Of a stretch of 64,000 nt of DNA, positions 13,401-24,100 are shown piece by piece. Made by a program: the position numbers and the translations under genes. The stretch is taken from positions 104,747,937 through 104,811,936 of the forward strand of contig NC_133665.1 of NCBI RefSeq assembly GCF_037893015.1, in the 5' to 3' direction. The stretch's first letter is position 1, and each line of letters opens with the position of its first letter. This DNA comes from Macrotis lagotis (Eukaryota > Chordata > Mammalia > Peramelemorphia > Peramelidae). The notes beneath the pieces were generated by a model, which was not told the origin of the DNA, ran no database searches, and was given only the letters and a program-made list of their open reading frames with translations.

Positions 13401-16400
13401 TCAGAATTCCTTTGAGAGCTATTTGCATTGACTCTGTCCTACCTCATTGTTAGTTACTTCACCCCTAGGCCTGGATAAAATGATCCCCTAAAGCCCTTTT
13501 TTGCTCTAACATTCTATGTTTCAGAGGTCTTCTCATCACCTCAAATGAAATATATCTGAATTGGAAATTTTCCTCCTGACATTCTCTTCCCTTAGCCCCT
13601 CTACTTCCTTTCTTTCTGAACTTTTCCATTTCTGAAGGTCCCACTTGATTCTTTCATAGCTGCTATTTGTCAGCCTCATAACCATGTGACTTGAAGACTG
13701 ACCCAGGAGTGGATGAGACAACATTAACTGTTGTGGAAGAAGGAACCCCAATTCCAGTTCTGTTCTGCTGTGAAAGGTGGAAGTCACAGTTTCCACTTTC
13801 AAAAAATGGGGAAACAAGATAGATATACATAGAATTAATTAATAATGAGACCTGTAGATGACCAAAAATGAATTAGAAAACTCTAATTCTGTGACCTTGG
13901 AACAGTTTCTTCCCTTCTCTGAACTATTCCTCAGTATCAAGATCTAGTTGAATTAGATCTAATCTATATATCCTGAATGATAGAGATTAGTACAAGTAAA
14001 TCTCAAAGAAAGGAGTGGCTGATGTCCAGGCTGGCTTCTTGAAGGTGACAGGATGGGAAGTGGGTCTTGAAGGGTTAGCAAAGTTCAACTAAGGAGAAGA
14101 GTAGTTGGGGATGGAGAAAGCATCCTAAATAGAATAAATAGTATCTGAAATTCAGTGGCTATCTTAATAAGTGTCTATTTTGTTTAGAACACTGTGCCTG
14201 GAATGTGGGGGAGAGAGAATTTAGAATGAGAATTCCAGGGATGTGGGGGTATGTGTGTCTAAAGCCTCTGTTCCTTGAGGAGGCTGAGGCTGGTAACTTA
14301 AGTTCAGAAATTTTGAGAGACAGTGGGGCTAACAGTTTCTGTAACAATTAGTTTGGAATTGAACCCATGAATAACTGTTGAACTTTTAGTAGGAACAAGA
14401 TAGGGAGACCTGGGGGGGGGGGGAAGTATTCATGGTCTTTATATTATAGGAAAGCAGTATTTCAGTATTTTTAAACAAAACTTTGGAATAAAATCCTCTA
14501 AAATTGTTTTTAATGTCTGTTATCAAAAAAGGCATGTTTACTTAAAGAACGTTTTTAGTGTTCTTTTCTTTTCTTTTTGCAAGGGAATGGGGTTAAGTGG
14601 CTTGCCAAGGCCACACAGCTAGGTAATTATTAAGTGTCTGAGGTCGGATTTGAACTCAGGTACTCCTGAGTCCAGAGCAGGTGCTCTATCCACTGGGACA
14701 ACTAGCTGCCCCTAGTGTTCTTTTCAAGATAGAGAAACGCTAAAGATCAGAGGTTAGGGCAGGCCTTTTGGAGGTGCTAGCATTTGAATTTGGATTCAAA
14801 GGATGAATAGGAATTTGGAAATCCTCATTAAGACTGGGAGAGGGGCTGTTAGAATAGGTTGGGGCAGAGTATCAGAATCATGATAAAGGAATAGGACATT
14901 TGGCATGTAGGGGAGATAGTAATATGAGATAAACTTGGAAAAGTAGGTGGCAGCAGATTTAGGACCTTGGATACTGAGCAAAGACATTTGAGCATTATTT
15001 ATTTATTTTTTTTAAATGTGTTTTTTTATTCTCATTTCGTACAAATGGTTTTTTTTTTACATTAATAAAATATACTTGTTTACAAGTAAACAAAATACCC
15101 CTCCCCCCATGAATATAGATAGACTTGCTTGGGCGAAAAAGTAAAGGGGAGAGAAAAAAATTTAAATTAAAAAAAATTATAGTAATAATTGTAGGTATGG
15201 CCAGGCAGCACAATGGATGAAGCACCAGCCCTGGAGACATGAGCATCCGAGTCCATATCCAGCCTCGTAAACCCAATAATCACCCAGCCATGTGACATGC
15301 AAGCCACCTGATCCCCACTGCCCTGCAAAAACCAAAAAAAAGAAAGAAAGAAAAGACCCAAAATAAAATAAAATAGTAATAATAGTAGGGGTGGCTGGGT
15401 GGCAGACAGAGCATTGGCCCTTGAGCCAGGAGCACCTGGGTCTGAATCCGGCCTCAGACACCCAAAGATCATTCTGCTATGTGGCTCCAGGCAGGCCATC
15501 CAGCCCCACTTGCCCTGCACCCTCCCCCAAATAATCATAACAAAAAATGTGCTTCAGTCTTTGTTCCAACACCATTAACTCTGTCGTGAGTGGATCACAT
15601 TCTTTATAAGTCCATCACAAAAGTTACTTCCATATTTTTCCAACGTTGCCATTGCTGATCGCAGCTCCTTCCTTTTCTATTTCTCCACTACCGTGTACTA
15701 TATTTTCTCTTTCCTTTCACTCTGACTCTGCTGTAGGGTCACTGAGTGGCGCAGCAGACAGATCCCTGGTCCTGGGGCCAAGAAGCCCTGAGCCCCCATA
15801 CCACCCCTTAGGCCCAGAATCCACCTGGCCCTATGGTCCTGGGCAGGCCTTCCAATCCCAGCCCCTTGCAAGAAGTAAAAAAGAAAATGTGTTATATCTG
15901 AACACTGTCCCCCCATGGTCCATCTTCTCCTCCTTTATTCACATCCCCACCCCTTCCCCCTGCTCCCCCTCCTTCTTACTCCAGATGTCTATACCCCACT
16001 GAGTATATTTGCTGTTTCCTTTCCTAGCCATCTCTGATGAGAGCAAAGGTTCCCTCGTTCCCTCTTGCCTCCCACCCTTCCATATCATTGCAACAGTTCA
16101 TTGTAATAAAAAAAAATCTTATTATGTGAAATATCTTGGACTGTTCCCCCTCTCCTTTTTCTTTCTCCCTTTCCATTTCACTTTTTATCCTATTGAGTCC
16201 ATTTTTACAACATATTTTATCGTCAAATTCAGCTTTCTCCTGTACTTCAACTATAAAATCTCCCTCTACCTGTTCTATTAACTGAGATGGTTCATATGAA
16301 TATTATCAGTATCATTTTTCTATACATGCAGTTCATCCTCATTAAGTCCCGCATATTTCCCCCCTCTCCTCCAATCTCCATGCTTCACCTGAGTCCTATA

Positions 16401-18628
16401 TCTGAAGATCAAACCTTCTGTTCAGCTCTGGCCATTTCAAAAGGAACCTTTGAAATTCCCCTGGTTCATTGAAAGTCCATCTTTTTCCCTGGAAGAGGAC
16501 ATTCAGCCTTGCTGGGTAGTTCATTCTTGGCTGCATTCTAAGCTCTTTTGCCTTCCGGTATATTGTATTCCAAGCCCTATGAGCTTCCAGTGTAGTTGCT
16601 GCTAAGTCCTGTGTGATCCTGACTGCAGCTCCACGATATTTGAACTGTGTCCTTCTGGCTGCTTGTAATATTTTCTCTTTGACTTGGGAGTTCTGGAACT
16701 TGGCTATAATATTCCTAGGGGTTGGTTTTTTGGGATCTCTTTCTCGGGGGGATCGGTGGATTCTCTCCATTTCTATTTTGCCCTCTGCTTCTAGAATATC
16801 AGGGCAATTTTCCTGTAGTAATTCTTTGAAAATGATGTCAAGGCTCTTTTCCTGATCATGACTTTCAGGTATTCCAATAATTTTCAAATTATCTTTCCTA
16901 AGTCTGTTTTCCATATCAGTTGTTTTTTCAATGAGATATTTCACATTTTCTTCTAATTTTTCATTTTTTTGGTTTTGAAGTATTGATTCCTGATTTCTGG
17001 TAAATTCATCAATCTCCCTGAAATCTATTCTTTGTCTGAAGGATTTATTCTCCTCAGAGAGTTTTCTTATCTCTTTTTCTATCTGGCCAATTTTGCTTTT
17101 TAAAGCATCTTCTCCTCAATAACTTTTTGAACTGTTTTATCCATTTGACCTAAGCTGTTTTTTAGCATGCTATTTTCTTCAGCATTTTTTTGGATTTCCT
17201 TGACTAAACTGCTGACTTCATTTTCATGTTTTTCCTGCATCTCTCTCCTTTCTTTTCCCAGTTTTTCTTCCAACTCCCTCATTTGATTTTCAAAGTCTTT
17301 TTTTGAGCTCTGTCATAGCCTGAGCCCAATTTCTGTTTTTCTTGGAGTCTTTAGATGCAGGAACTTATGCTTCCTCATCTTCAGACTGAGTATTTTGATC
17401 CTTCTTGGGCTCATTTGCAAAATATTTCTCAATGGTCTTACTCTTATTTCTTTGCTTGTTCATTTTCCCAGCCTAAGCCTGTTTTTTTTTGGTGCTTCCT
17501 GAGCTTTTGGGACACTCCCACAAGGGTCTCAGTGTGTGAGGTTCTGTCCTCCCTCCTGGTCTGTGAATGAACATAAGCATCCCCCTCTGCCATGGGGCCG
17601 AGGTGGGGGGGCCTAGACTGGGATCAGGATCTGAATGTGGTCAGAGCCCCAGAGTCCTGTTCCAGGGGCAGAGGACAGAGCTCTGCAGTCTCTCTCTCTC
17701 TCTCTTCACTCCCCTCCCTTGGCTAAATGGGCTCATGCCCTGGGGGCTCCTGCTTACCGGCTCCGCCTGCTTCTGTTTCCTGGATTTGGGCTGCCAAAAG
17801 ACCAAGCTGCTGGCTGTGTGCCCTGAGGGCTGGGCTCCAAGTGCTCATTCTGGCAGAGGTCCCCCGCTGTTCCCCCACTTTGTGCCGGTGCTCCCTGGGG
17901 TGCAGCTCAGGAGACTCCCCCACTGCTGTGAGCCTCCGCTCCCAACGCCCTGGGGCTGCCTCCAGGAGGCTGAAGTTCTTTGGCTCTGGTGGGCCACCCC
18001 TCTGGCTGGCCACCCCTCCGGTGGGCCACCCCTCCCACCCTGGGGAGCAGAGCCTTTCTGCTCTTTTCCAGGTTACCTTGAGTAGGAGAACTGCCTCACT
18101 GGGTCCCTTTGTGGGTTCTGTCTCTCGAAAGTTTAGTTAGAGTCCTTAGTTTATGAGTTTTTATCAGAGAGCTCCTAAGACTTGATCCCTTCATGTTGCC
18201 ATCTTGGCTCCGCCCCGGCCCTGAGCATTATTTAGTACTGTGATTGAATAAGTGAATGGCTCAGACCTTGTTTACAGAACCTGAACAAGCTCTGGATTCT
18301 CACTCTTTCTTGAGACTGCTTGATGAGTAATTCATGTGATGAGCTCTTCCCTATTCAAACTGTTTTCTGCTGAATGTCTTATTGCTTGATCTTTCTCCCT
18401 TCTTCTCCAGGTTGGGTAGGAGAATTGGATGACTATTCGTTGCATGGTGGCTGTCTGGTCACTCAGGGAACCAAATGGATAGCTAACAACTGGATCAATG
18501 TAGACCCCAGCAGGAGTCGCCAGATCCAATTCCATCAGGAGATGGCTCGTTTTGCCCAGGAGGAACTTGAGGCCCAGACTGAGTGGACAGTGGACAAGTC
18601 CTACAAGAATGTGCATGTAGAGCTTTGA
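1458..18628 (+). CDS. P4HTM: P4HTM, transmembrane prolyl 4-hydroxylase (C-terminal seven coding exons; 5' part outside window)
   Basis: Coding exons are 1458-1648, 3547-3643, 6827-6989, 9155-9340, 12523-12613, 13145-13268 and 18411-18628 (stop TGA). All have AG/GT borders and phases that join. They give about 356 codons that follow the human protein from its EIPGFL region to the C-terminal VEL. Two canonical EF-hand loops are visible: [12 protein letters not shown] in the first exon, and DPDGDGVLSLEE across the second/third exon junction. The Fe(II)/2-oxoglutarate dioxygenase core follows, with HAHMD carrying the first iron ligands, the distal histidine in DYSLHGG, and TKW for the 2-oxoglutarate-binding lysine. 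The family is an ER membrane enzyme linked to HIF-alpha regulation. The exons coding the cytosolic N-terminus and membrane anchor must lie upstream. Introns hold SINEs, L3/CR1 fragments and one half-L1. The next gene on the same strand is WDR6, whose ATG is 2.2 kb away. Confidence 0.97.
2280..2840 (+). repeat. Two old MIR/THER-type CORE-SINEs
   Basis: 2280-2455 has GACCCTGAGCAAGTCATTTC and a TGTAAAATGAGGCAGGA tail. 2590-2840 ends in the AAAGCACTTTGCAAACCTTA ... ATAAATGGTAGCTATTATT 3' end typical of the THER/MIR group. Confidence 0.6.
2949..3096 (+). repeat. tRNA-derived SINE (WSINE1 type)
   Basis: Complete head (GGTGGCTAGGTGGCACAGTG) to GCCTTGCAAAAACTTT tail; little diverged. Confidence 0.9.
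3644..6080. other. P4HTM intron, no gene recognised
   Basis: Between the second and third exons in the window I see mainly unique-looking intron and vague old repeats. The short open frames here have no recognisable content. Confidence 0.5.
6085..6690 (+). repeat. L3/CR1-type LINE 3' fragment interrupted by a SINE
   Basis: AAAGTTGGAAGGGACCTTATAG, then CTCCAGTGTTGGGGAGTTCA, and after the SINE CCCCTCAAATACTTGAAGCC. These are hallmarks of old CR1-like LINE 3' ends in mammals. The SINE at 6304-6419 (minus) splits it. Confidence 0.5.
6304..6419 (-). repeat. tRNA-derived SINE, truncated
   Basis: The plus strand reads AAGGCAATGGGGTTAAGT ... GGATTTGAACTCAGGTC; the head is missing. Confidence 0.8.
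7425..7570 (+). repeat. MIR-type CORE-SINE fragment
   Basis: GGTTTGCAAAAATACTTTGT, then TTTACAAATGAGTAAACTGAGGC; old and diverged. Confidence 0.5.
8040..8245. promoter_or_regulatory. Cluster of homeodomain-like TAAT cores in a P4HTM intron (possible enhancer)
   Basis: An AT-rich but non-repetitive 200-bp stretch holds TTAATGAG (8081), GTAATGAATT (8121), TTAATTAAA (8151), CTAATTAG (8171) and GTTAATTAGC (8227). It looks unlike neighbouring repeats. An enhancer role is inference only. Confidence 0.3.
10512..10638 (-). repeat. tRNA-derived SINE, truncated
   Basis: Antisense copy ending in TGCCACCTAGCTGCCCC. It is followed at 10640-10870 by an AT-rich interspersed fragment (CAGTTTGATATAGGTTATAC) that I cannot name. 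Confidence 0.8.
11342..11600 (-). repeat. MAR1-type SINE, long form
   Basis: The plus strand reads CCAGTTGTGTCTGACTCTTT, TGCCATTTCCTTCTCCAGCT, TTACAGGTAAGGCACTGAGG, ending TATCCACTATGCTTCCTGCC. Confidence 0.75.
11700..12360 (+). repeat. L3/CR1-type LINE 3' fragment
   Basis: GAGCTGGAAGGCCTAG, AGGAAGCTCTTATGAAGTGG and CTGGAACTGATCATCAAACTCTG resemble old CR1-like 3' ends. It lies directly upstream of the P4HTM exon at 12523. Confidence 0.45.
14574..14713 (-). repeat. tRNA-derived SINE
   Basis: Antisense copy from TTTTTGCAAGGGAATGGGGT to CAACTAGCTGCCCC. Confidence 0.85.
15190..15880 (+). repeat. Three diverged tRNA-SINE modules inside the half-L1 3' region
   Basis: SINE-like units at about 15195-15335, 15388-15530 and 15733-15880, all in the same orientation (antisense to the L1). 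The first is flanked by near-identical atagtaataat stretches (about 15178 and 15371). All three are more GC-rich than other SINE copies in the window, with many A-to-G and T-to-C differences. The third lacks a clean tail and may be an old fixed part of the element family. Confidence 0.7.
16396..17463 (-). pseudogene. L1-type ORF1 (RNA-binding protein) of the half-L1, lightly decayed
   Basis: It starts [20 protein letters not shown] and runs into a charged coiled coil (17282-17100 and beyond), then the RNA-binding and C-terminal domains ending RFDLQI. One in-frame stop and about two one-base frameshifts lie in the N-terminal half; from 16944 to 16396 the frame is open. ORF1p is a trimeric RNA chaperone. 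An ORF1-only element needs reverse transcriptase from a full L1. Confidence 0.8.
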
Positions 18629-20159
18629 TGGTGAGGGTGGGATCAGAGGCAGCCACAGACAAACCTGGAGCAGCTTCTCCAGGGACAGTTATGGGAGCCT
18701 TGGTATTGTTTGCTTTGACTGGAAGCTGATAGTCTTTGCCTTTTCTGCCTGGGGTGTTTGACTTCCTTCTCATTTGTGAGGCTCTTAAGATGATATCTGA
18801 GGTATTAGGTTTGGGGTAGTCAGAATGCTGAATTGGTGAGAAAGTCTGGCATAATTTATCAGGTACCATGAGCACCCAGAGGAGCCCTACTGCCCTGTAT
18901 CCATGGAATTTCTCTGGGGAGAAAAAAGGATTTTCAAAGTAAGAAGGAATTTACTTGGAGCCCAAGTGAGTTCAATCCATATATGTACCTGGGGCTTCTG
19001 GTGGCCCCACTGCAGATGTGGCTGTTCCTATATTGCCATAGGAAATCTCCAGTAGTTAGTAGCTTCTGGGACAGGCCCAGGCTATGTCTGGGAAAGAGGG
19101 AAGTTCATTTTGAGGGCAGCAGTCTTCTGGTGGAGAAAAGGGAAAAAAATCAGGCTTAAGTTTTTTGTGTCTTTAAGGTGGGAAGAAATAGGTTGGAGTC
19201 TGAGTCTCACCTTCACATCCTGTAGTTGAGGAGAATTTAAGCCCTTAAGTTATTAGAAATATTACTGTCAACAGGAAAAAAAAAACTGATTTGGTGCTTG
19301 AGTTTCAGGGTGGGCTGGGGTGGTGGGGATGGGGATTGGGGAGGGAGGATACTGGCTAATTCCTCAGTTTCTCTAGGAACTTGGATTCCAGAGTGAAATC
19401 CTCCTTTTTTTGTTTTTTGCTGTTGAGCTATCTTGACACTGACCACCAAAGTGGGTGTTCAGATCTTCCCACTATAAGGAAAACTGCAGCCCTCAAAGCT
19501 TCATGCCTCTGATTCACAGGCTCAGAGTTCAACCTTGGGCAGGGTTCATGTGGAAGAAAACCAGTCATGTCTGAGCTGAACAAGACCAGATTATCTGGTC
19601 CTCTCATTTTATTGAGGCCCCAAGACTTAGGAAGCAGTGACTTCTCCAAGGTCACTGCACACCGATGACAGAGCCAGGACCAGGAGCCTTACCTGTAGCA
19701 AGGTGGGGAGTGATACCATAAATGGGCACATAGCAATGGTTTCTTCTCAGGGGAAAATAGACTTTGATCATGCCGAAGTATAAATTATTGGGGAAGAAGG
19801 GAAACTTTTAAAGTGCAATAGTAACAATTTTATGGAACGAAGCAGTTTGTTTTTTTGTTTTGTCCTTTGAAGTCATGTGTTCTCCGTGAGCAGTGGGTGA
19901 CTGACAGCCTAGGTCCTGGGGGTCCTTGAAGGGCAGCTGCCTGCGGTCCGGCTGTCTCAGGACATGCCCTTTGCCTGTATCCTTGCTGGAGCCGGACACG
20001 CCTGTAGCTTCCGGGCGCTCGCCTCCCTCTCCTCCGTGTTGTCACGCACATGCAACTGGTGGCTGGTGCGCAGCCACGCGTCACGGGTGGGTGTGTGCAA
20101 ACACTGCCGCCCGCGGACCCCCGCCAGCGCCCGCCCATTACAGAGCCTTCAGAACTAGC

Positions 20160-21130
20160 CGGAGGCCGCTCCTTGCTTCTCCGCCGACGATGCTGAGGCA
20201 GGGCCCCCCGCTTCTGGGGAGGTTTGGGGGGACTCGCTAGACCTTGGTGGGCAGGAGCTCCACGAGAGACGGCCCCGCGGGCGCGGCTCGGAGGCCTGGG
20301 ACCCCGGAAGGGGCGGGGCGGCTCAGGTCCAGGGGGGGGGGCCGGGGGGGAGGTGAACTCGGGAGACGGCGCGGGGTGCCGCGGCCCCTTCCGGAGCGCC
20401 CCACGAGTGCGGCTTCCTTCGGGTGGTGGTTTGTCGGAGGGCGCCCCGGCCCCGGCCCTCGCTTGGCCGTTTCAGAGGCCGTGAAGCCGGGCCGTGGCGC
20501 GGCCTGTGCGCGGGAGGCGCGGACTCCGGCCGCGGGGAGGGGCCTCCGCGGATCGCTGCCACCCCCGGCATGGCAGGGCCGGCCGGAAGCGGGCCAATGG
20601 CCGCCCGGCTCGCAAGGCCTGGGCCGGGAACGGGCCGCCGCATTGGCTGTGGCGCCGCCCGGGCCCGTGCGCGCGAGGACGACGTCCTACGAGGAGCCGC
20701 TTGCGCGCGCGCGACCCTGTGTGCGTGTGTGTGCGTGTGTGTGCGTGCGCGCGGCCGCGGCCGGCGCGCACTTCCGGAGCCGTCTCTGCGAGGACCATGG
20801 AGTCTCCTTTGGCCAAGCCCGAGTCTTTGCTGCTGCTCGGGCCGGTCACCGCCCTGGAGTGCGTGGGGGACCGAGTCCTGGCAGGTAACGCGGCTCAGGC
20901 CGGGGCGCCGACGCCGGGCCCGGGCCCCGCCTCCCCCTCCCGGGCTGGCCGGCCGGCCCGCGGCCGCGGCGCTTGCTTGGCCCCTCCCCCACGCCCGGGG
21001 CTGCGGGAGCCGCTTTTGCCCGCCGTAGACCGGCCTAGACCGGCCCGGGCCGGAGGAGAAGGCCGAGGCGGGGCCTGGCCACGCGCTGACGTCATCCCGG
21101 AGCGGGAAACTGAGGCAGCGTCAGGTGTCG
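20160..21130 (+). promoter_or_regulatory. WDR6 CpG island promoter
   Basis: A dense CpG block with G-runs (around 20330-20350), GC boxes and an alternating purine-pyrimidine tract (GCGCGC...GTGTGCGTGTG, 20697-20758) spans the first WDR6 exon. ACTTCCGG (20770-20777) lies 20 bp before the ATG and is an ETS-type site. No TATA box is visible. Transcription probably starts at several points shortly before 20797. Confidence 0.65.
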
Positions 21131-24100
21131 GATGGGGGAAAAAAGCTGATGATCGAATTAAAATGTATGACGGGTTTATTTCAATTGGGCCCAGAGTCGC
21201 GCACGCGCACACTGCTGGGCCCGGTGAGGGCCGAGAGCCCCAGGAAGTGCGAGGACAGTTACAGGCAGGCTCGGGGCCTGGGAAAGCAGTGAAAATAGAG
21301 CGGCTGAGCACTGTGTTTTAACCCTGACAGATCCCGCATTTTTCCTGACATGCGCTTGCCTGTGTTAAGGAAACCTTACTGTATGATAACACCCGCCCCC
21401 AAAACAGCCCAGCCATTCCCACGGGGCTGCCTCCTACTCGAATGTCCACAAGTGACAGAATCACCGTATTGTCCCGAACCAAGGCCACGACTTGGGAAGA
21501 TCACTCAGTCCCCAAATCTGATTGTTCTGTCACATCAGGAACATATTAAAGCAACTCGAAACTCCAAGGAATGGAATGATCCTATGATTTGCAAGTGGGT
21601 TCCTTTAAAGTTATTAAATTAAACCCACTACCTGATTACTGTCACTCGATATGTCACAAGTTAGAGACTGCTCAGTAAAAGCTCAGTTAACAGATGCCAG
21701 GAAAGCGGAGGCAGAGTGGGTGGGTAAGAACCCTCCAAGCCTAGGAGAAAGCCAGTGAAAACAAAGGAGCAGAGATCCAGGTGCCACCTTCAGGGAACTA
21801 CAAGTAGGTCAGTGCTGCTGATTATGTGTAAAAAAGATATAAAAGGCAGGAAGGCTGGATAAGGAAGAGTCCAGATTTTAGAGAGGTCTAATTGCTGCTT
21901 GAAGTTTATATTTGATCCTAGTGGAGATGGGGATAAATTGGAGCTCATTGAGCAGAGAGACTATTGAACTCTAAGCTCCTGGAGGACATGGACTGTCTTT
22001 TGATTATCTCCAGGGCTTAACTCAGGGTCTGGCTCACAGTAGGCACTTTAAAAATAGTTGTAGATTGAGAGGTGATGTGATTAGAACACTCAACTTGCAA
22101 CTAAGAAAAAGCTTTTAAATTTGGTAATCATTAGTAATTTTAAAAAAAGGCAGTTTTAGTTGACCGTCAGAAGTCAAATTTACAGTCTTTAGAAGACTGA
22201 GAGGCACTGATGGTAGACTGCTTTTTTCAAGTTTAACTACACTAAGGTATGTAAAGTTATAGGTAGAGAGGGTAATTGGATCAGTAAAGGAGACTGACCA
22301 CATTTGTAAGTAGTAAGAAAAGAACCAGGAGATCTGAAAAGCTTATTGGAAGGACTGGGAATGATAGTAGGGACAATTCACAGGTGGAGCTCCTGTAGAA
22401 GAGTTTGTCTTGCCAGTGAGTTGTGCCACCTCTTCACCTGAGACTGGAATTAGTGAAGATGTAAGAATGATGATTAAGAGATGAGGAAGGGAGAAGGGAA
22501 AACTCTGGAGACTGGGTTAAAATCAATTAGGGTCTAATAGAATGTCTACTTGCTACCGTGAGGAAGAACCCATTAAGGCGAGAAAACAGAACTTTATAGT
22601 AGGCCTTGCCACAATTTGGTGATTTCCCTCAGTACTGTTCAGGAGCACATGAAGAGGAATGAAGGAGGCAGGTGGTGGAAGTAATCCAAGATTGGGGTTT
22701 GGCCAGGCAGGAGCAGTGATAGGACTAAGAGGCAAGGGGATCGATTGAAGTGATCAGCCTTGACCTAGGGCAGTGTATGTAGAATGGTGGCTTGGAGTCA
22801 GAGGATATGGTTTCAAAATCCCAGGTCACTTGATATTTTTATGGTTTTGGGCCTCTCTAAAATGAGATTAGACTTCTGACAGTTGCTTCTGGCTTGATGA
22901 GCCCCACATTTCTTTTAAGTTCACATTTATAAGGACTTCATCTTATTTTGAGCATATGTATTGGTAACCTCGATTTTATTTTGCTATTTTGCTGTCCAGG
23001 TGAAGGGCCTAACCTACTAATCTATTGCTTGGAAACTGGCGGACAGCTTGTAGTAACCCAGGTTGTGCCAAGTGTGCTCTGTCATTATTACATCCATGGA
23101 ATCAGAGAACTTCACAGCCCAGCATCTACACAGGCATCAGAGACAACCTTGGCTGTCTTTGGAAGCAAAGGCCTCCGGGTGTTAACGTTGAGCTGGGGAG
23201 AGAAGGCAGTGAAGCTGACGTGGATTTCCCAGCTTTGTGAGCTTCATGACTGGATCTGGGATCTTCATTGGCTCCAGGGCCCTGGAGAAGCCTCTTGTGT
23301 CCTGGCTTTGGCCCTAGGACACAATTCAGTAGTCCTTTATGACCACATCCATCAGCAGGCCTTAAAAGAAGTATACTGTGATGAGGTGTGTATTATCTAT
23401 TCTGCTTGTTTGGTAGGAAAGCACTGGCAGGAGCTGGTGCTTGTTGCTGGAACTGTCTTTAACCAGCTTGTGATTTGGCACCCAGCTGATGACACCAATG
23501 AACAAAGAAGAGTCAAAGTAGAAAGAAGGATCAGTGGGCACAATGGGGTCATCTTCAGTATCTGCTACCTGCAGAGCAAAGGTCTTTTAGCCTCAGCCTC
23601 TGATGACCGGAGCATTCGGGTCTGGAGAGTGGGTGACCTGAGGGTCCCTCCCAGCCTAGTTCAATGTGTCCTAGTATGTTATGGTCACCAGTCCAGGGTG
23701 TGGTCTATCCAGCTCTTAGACAATTATATCATTAGCATTGGAGAGGATTCAGCTTGCATTGTATGGAATTATGTGGGTGAGATAGTTCAGACCTTTAAAG
23801 GACATAAAGGTCGAAGCATCAGGGCTGTGGCTGTCCACAAAACACAAACCTGGGTGGTAACAGGCGGAGCTGATTCGGGCATCAGACTTTGGCCTCTTAA
23901 AGGGAACAGGCTTCTGGGCAATAGTCTGGTACCCCTCGGCTTTGGCTCGGTGACAAAGAAGGGATCTCCAAAAGCCTTAACTTTAGTCAGCCCTACTTGG
24001 CTTCTTGTGATGACTGATATGGGAGCCATTTATCTTTATGACTTGACAGTTAAAGAGTGGAAGTTCATCTTGGATGACATCAATTACCAATCCTACAATT

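Larger units (their letters stand above)
15002..18221 (-). mobile_element. Half-L1 (HAL1-type): L1 5' UTR plus ORF1, no ORF2, with target-site duplication
   Basis: On the minus strand the element starts at 18221 with a GC-rich 5' UTR whose first bases include GGAGCCAAGATGGC, a YY1-type L1 start. ORF1 follows from an ATG at 17463 to a stop near 16396. The intact C-terminal 182 codons show L1 ORF1p words ([19 protein letters not shown]); the upstream coiled-coil part is broken by one stop and about two single-base frameshifts. No reverse transcriptase is seen. The 3' part (15002-16390) is pyrimidine-rich on the plus strand, carries three SINE-like modules and ends in a T-rich tail at about 15000-15010. 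The 13-bp repeats tgagcattattta at 14989-15001 and 18222-18234 are identical, so this is one complete insertion, antisense in the last intron of P4HTM. Confidence 0.85.

Noticed and set aside
15167-15538. 123-codon minus-strand frame
   Set aside because: Made of antisense SINE-like modules in the half-L1; not a gene.
17567-18140. Overlapping plus-strand frames of up to 172 codons
   Set aside because: They are antisense to the GC-rich L1 5' UTR; no family resemblance, and GC content explains the openness.
20244-21321. Several 200-275-codon frames around the WDR6 start
   Set aside because: CpG-island openness; only the short WDR6 exon 20797-20884 continues into recognisable protein.
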